This document shows positions 52,464 through 53,982 of a DNA stretch of 53,982 nucleotides, piece after piece. Under the pieces are notes generated by a model. The model was given only the letters and a program-made list of their open reading frames with translations. It was not told where the DNA came from and ran no database searches. Within the stretch, counting starts at the first letter, position 1. Every line of letters begins with the position of its first letter. Source of the stretch: Anaerolineae bacterium (GTDB taxonomy: Bacteria; Chloroflexota; Anaerolineae; Anaerolineales; RBG-16-64-43). The translations under genes were made by a program, and so were the position numbers. The stretch is taken from assembly GCA_003141675.1 (NCBI GenBank), contig PLND01000053.1, positions 6,153 through 60,134 on the forward strand. The letters are read 5' to 3'.

Positions 52464-53982
52464 TCAGGCGGGGGATTCGGCGACGGCGTCGGTCTGCAAG
52501 GGAATCCGCACTTGGACCCGCGTGCCTTTGCCGGGCGTGGAAAGGATCTGCAGGCTGCCGCCGGCCAGTTCGGCGCGCTCGCGCAGGTTCACCAGCCCCA
52601 GGCTGCTGCGTTCGGTGTAATGCTTCTCCACTTCGGCGAGGTTGAACCCGACGCCGTCGTCGGCCACTTCCAGAAAGAGGAAGTCGCCTTCGCGTTGCAT
52701 CCGGATCCAAACGTGCGAGGCTTGGGCGTGTTTGCGCGCGTTGCCGACCGCCTCGTCCACCAGGTTGAAGAGTACCCCTTGCCGGTTGATGTCGAGCTTG
52801 TCGGCGGAGCCGGCTTCCAGATCGATGTGGATATCCTGGTTGAAGGTATCGCGGGTTTTTTCAGCAAGCTGTTTGAGCGCGCCGCCCAACCCCTGGGTTT
52901 CGAGGACGAGCGGGCGCAGAGTGAACAGCATGTGCCGCATTTCCTTGGTGGCGCGCCGCGCGAGCTCCTCGATTTCGAAGAGCTCCTCGCTGGTAGTCTC
53001 CGGTTTGCGCTGCAACAAGCGCCGCGCGTAATTAACCCGCATGGCGATCGCCGCGGTGGCCTGGATCGGCCCGTCGTGCAGGTCGCTGGCGAGCTTCTTG
53101 CGCGCTTGTTCCTCCACCTCCACCAGCCGGTCGCGTTCCTCGCGCAGCGCCTGGAACAATTCCGCGTTGCGCAGAGTCGAGGCGGTCTGCTTGGTCAGGC
53201 CTTCGATCAGCTCAAGAAAGTCGCCTTCGAGGAAGTGCGGGTCGGGGTGGGCGAACAGCAGCGCGCCGCGGACTTCCTCCTCGACAACCATCGGCAGGAG
53301 AATCCCGGAGTGGCAGGCGTGCAGCGCCACCATCTGGGAAAGTTCCGGATCCTGAAGCGGGGCATCGGCCCGGGTGGGCATCCGCGAATGCAGAATGCGC
53401 GAGAGGGCGCCGGCTTCGCCGGGCAGGGTGGCGCGCAGATCGGCGCGTGTCAGGCGTCGCGCCGTGGCGATGAAGAATCCACTTTGATCGCGCAGAAGGG
53501 CCGCGCTCACCAGACGGCCGGTGGCGCCCTTCTCGCCGCTGCCCTCCGCGGCAAGGTCGAGTGCCGTATCTAGGATGCGCAGCGGCTCGAGGCTTCCGGT
53601 GATGGCGCTGGCCATGCGATAGACCGAGCGCACCAGCGTCTTGAGCCGGTCGAGTTCCTGGGTGAATACTTCGTCGCGCTTGCGGCGTTCGAGCGTCAGG
53701 CTGTGGTCCAACCGCCCGGACAGGTTGCCGGCGCCGCCGGCGATGATCATCAGCGGGATGCTCTCGATGAGCACCAGAGCGGCCGGGGTGACGTCCACCG
53801 TCGAGATTAAAAGGAAATATTGAAGGACGGTGAGCAGGCAGCCGGTGAGCACGCCCCAGATCGCGCCGAAGTAGATGGAAAAGGTGGCGGTTGGGAGCAG
53901 ACCAATCCAGAAAACCGCGCCCATCGAACCGCCGGTCTGTAAATAGATCGGCAGGATGAGGATGCCGTCGAGCAGCGCGATA
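52464..53982 (-). CDS. sensor histidine kinase (NarL/DegS type) with GAF domain, truncated at window edge
   Basis: The frame is open to the right edge, so the true start lies outside the window; at least 505 residues are visible. It has several TM helices in the first 100 residues, a GAF-like domain (FIATARRLTRADLRATLPG to about residue 245 from the first visible Met), a coiled stretch, and a HisKA_3 dimerisation box with the phospho-accepting His in ASDLHDGPIQ. The ATPase domain follows with DEAVGNARKHAQA (N box) and VADDGVGFN (G1). It would phosphorylate a LuxR-type response regulator, which is not present in this window. Confidence 0.9.
   Translation of the reverse strand, partial: IALLDGILILPIYLQTGGSMGAVFWIGLLPTATFSIYFGAIWGVLTGCLLTVLQYFLLISTVDVTPAALVLIESIPLMIIAGGAGNLSGRLDHSLTLERRKRDEVFTQELDRLKTLVRSVYRMASAITGSLEPLRILDTALDLAAEGSGEKGATGRLVSAALLRDQSGFFIATARRLTRADLRATLPGEAGALSRILHSRMPTRADAPLQDPELSQMVALHACHSGILLPMVVEEEVRGALLFAHPDPHFLEGDFLELIEGLTKQTASTLRNAELFQALREERDRLVEVEEQARKKLASDLHDGPIQATAAIAMRVNYARRLLQRKPETTSEELFEIEELARRATKEMRHMLFTLRPLVLETQGLGGALKQLAEKTRDTFNQDIHIDLEAGSADKLDINRQGVLFNLVDEAVGNARKHAQASHVWIRMQREGDFLFLEVADDGVGFNLAEVEKHYTERSSLGLVNLRERAELAGGSLQILSTPGKGTRVQVRIPLQTDAVAESPA

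Overview
The window looks like chromosomal DNA of a GC-rich bacterium that is most consistent with the Chloroflexota, probably the Anaerolineae side. This is inferred from gene content, not from a marker-gene comparison. The support is a T-box leader on thrS, an in-frame-stop prfB with a +1 frameshift site, many lipoproteins with Thr/Pro/Ala-rich linkers, several beta-propeller (PD40/TolB-like) lipoproteins, YfhO-type giant membrane proteins, a translin homologue, and several genes whose -10 box sits 6-7 nt before the start codon (leaderless mRNA). Non-coding gaps carry several families of palindromic dispersed repeats.

Layout. 1-3.2 kb: LysE exporter, YitT-family membrane protein, threonine aldolase, then a 228-bp palindromic element. 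3.3-9.8 kb (minus): a five-gene oligopeptide/dipeptide ABC transporter operon with the ATPase genes first. 10.3-14.6 kb (minus): a beta-propeller lipoprotein and an ECF sigma factor with a membrane-anchored partner. 15.0-21.7 kb (minus): the highlight, an eight-gene ubiquitin-like conjugation operon. 22.1-24.6 kb: a polar amino-acid ABC transporter. 24.7-27.0 kb: translin-like protein, DUF3467, SSB, AlkD-like repair protein. 27.1-29.3 kb (minus): thrS with T-box leader and tRNA-Val. 29.4-42.4 kb: lipoproteins, three large multi-spanning membrane proteins, aldo/keto reductase, an orphan NrtA/SsuA-type binding protein, O6-alkylguanine-DNA methyltransferase, LysM/M23 peptidase. 42.7-46 kb: prfB, ftsY, DsbA-like oxidoreductase. 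46-49 kb: a second ECF sigma factor with a paralogous partner that is fused to a beta-propeller. 49-54 kb: flippase-like membrane protein, RdgB, an SDR-type protein, a membrane protein and a truncated sensor histidine kinase.

The 15.0-21.7 kb operon encodes in transcription order: a GntR-type winged helix fused to an E1-like (ThiF/UBA) adenylating enzyme; a four-TM protein ending in a RING-like binuclear zinc motif; a ubiquitin-like domain fused to an E2 (HPN...C); a small Asn-rich ORF; a free ubiquitin-like protein ending in Gly; a JAMM metallo-isopeptidase; a polytopic FHA-domain protein; and a VWA protein with an exported sensor domain and a cytosolic tail. A near-perfect 25-bp palindrome with a FadR/GntR-type core sits between the -10 box and the E1 start, so the E1 probably represses its own operon. 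Several members share an R-[IV]-[RK]-L tail motif. The architecture suggests a membrane-centred, ubiquitin-like tagging system under control of an external or envelope signal. Its parts resemble prokaryotic ubiquitin-like clusters known from comparative genomics; whether this exact combination has been described cannot be settled from the sequence alone.
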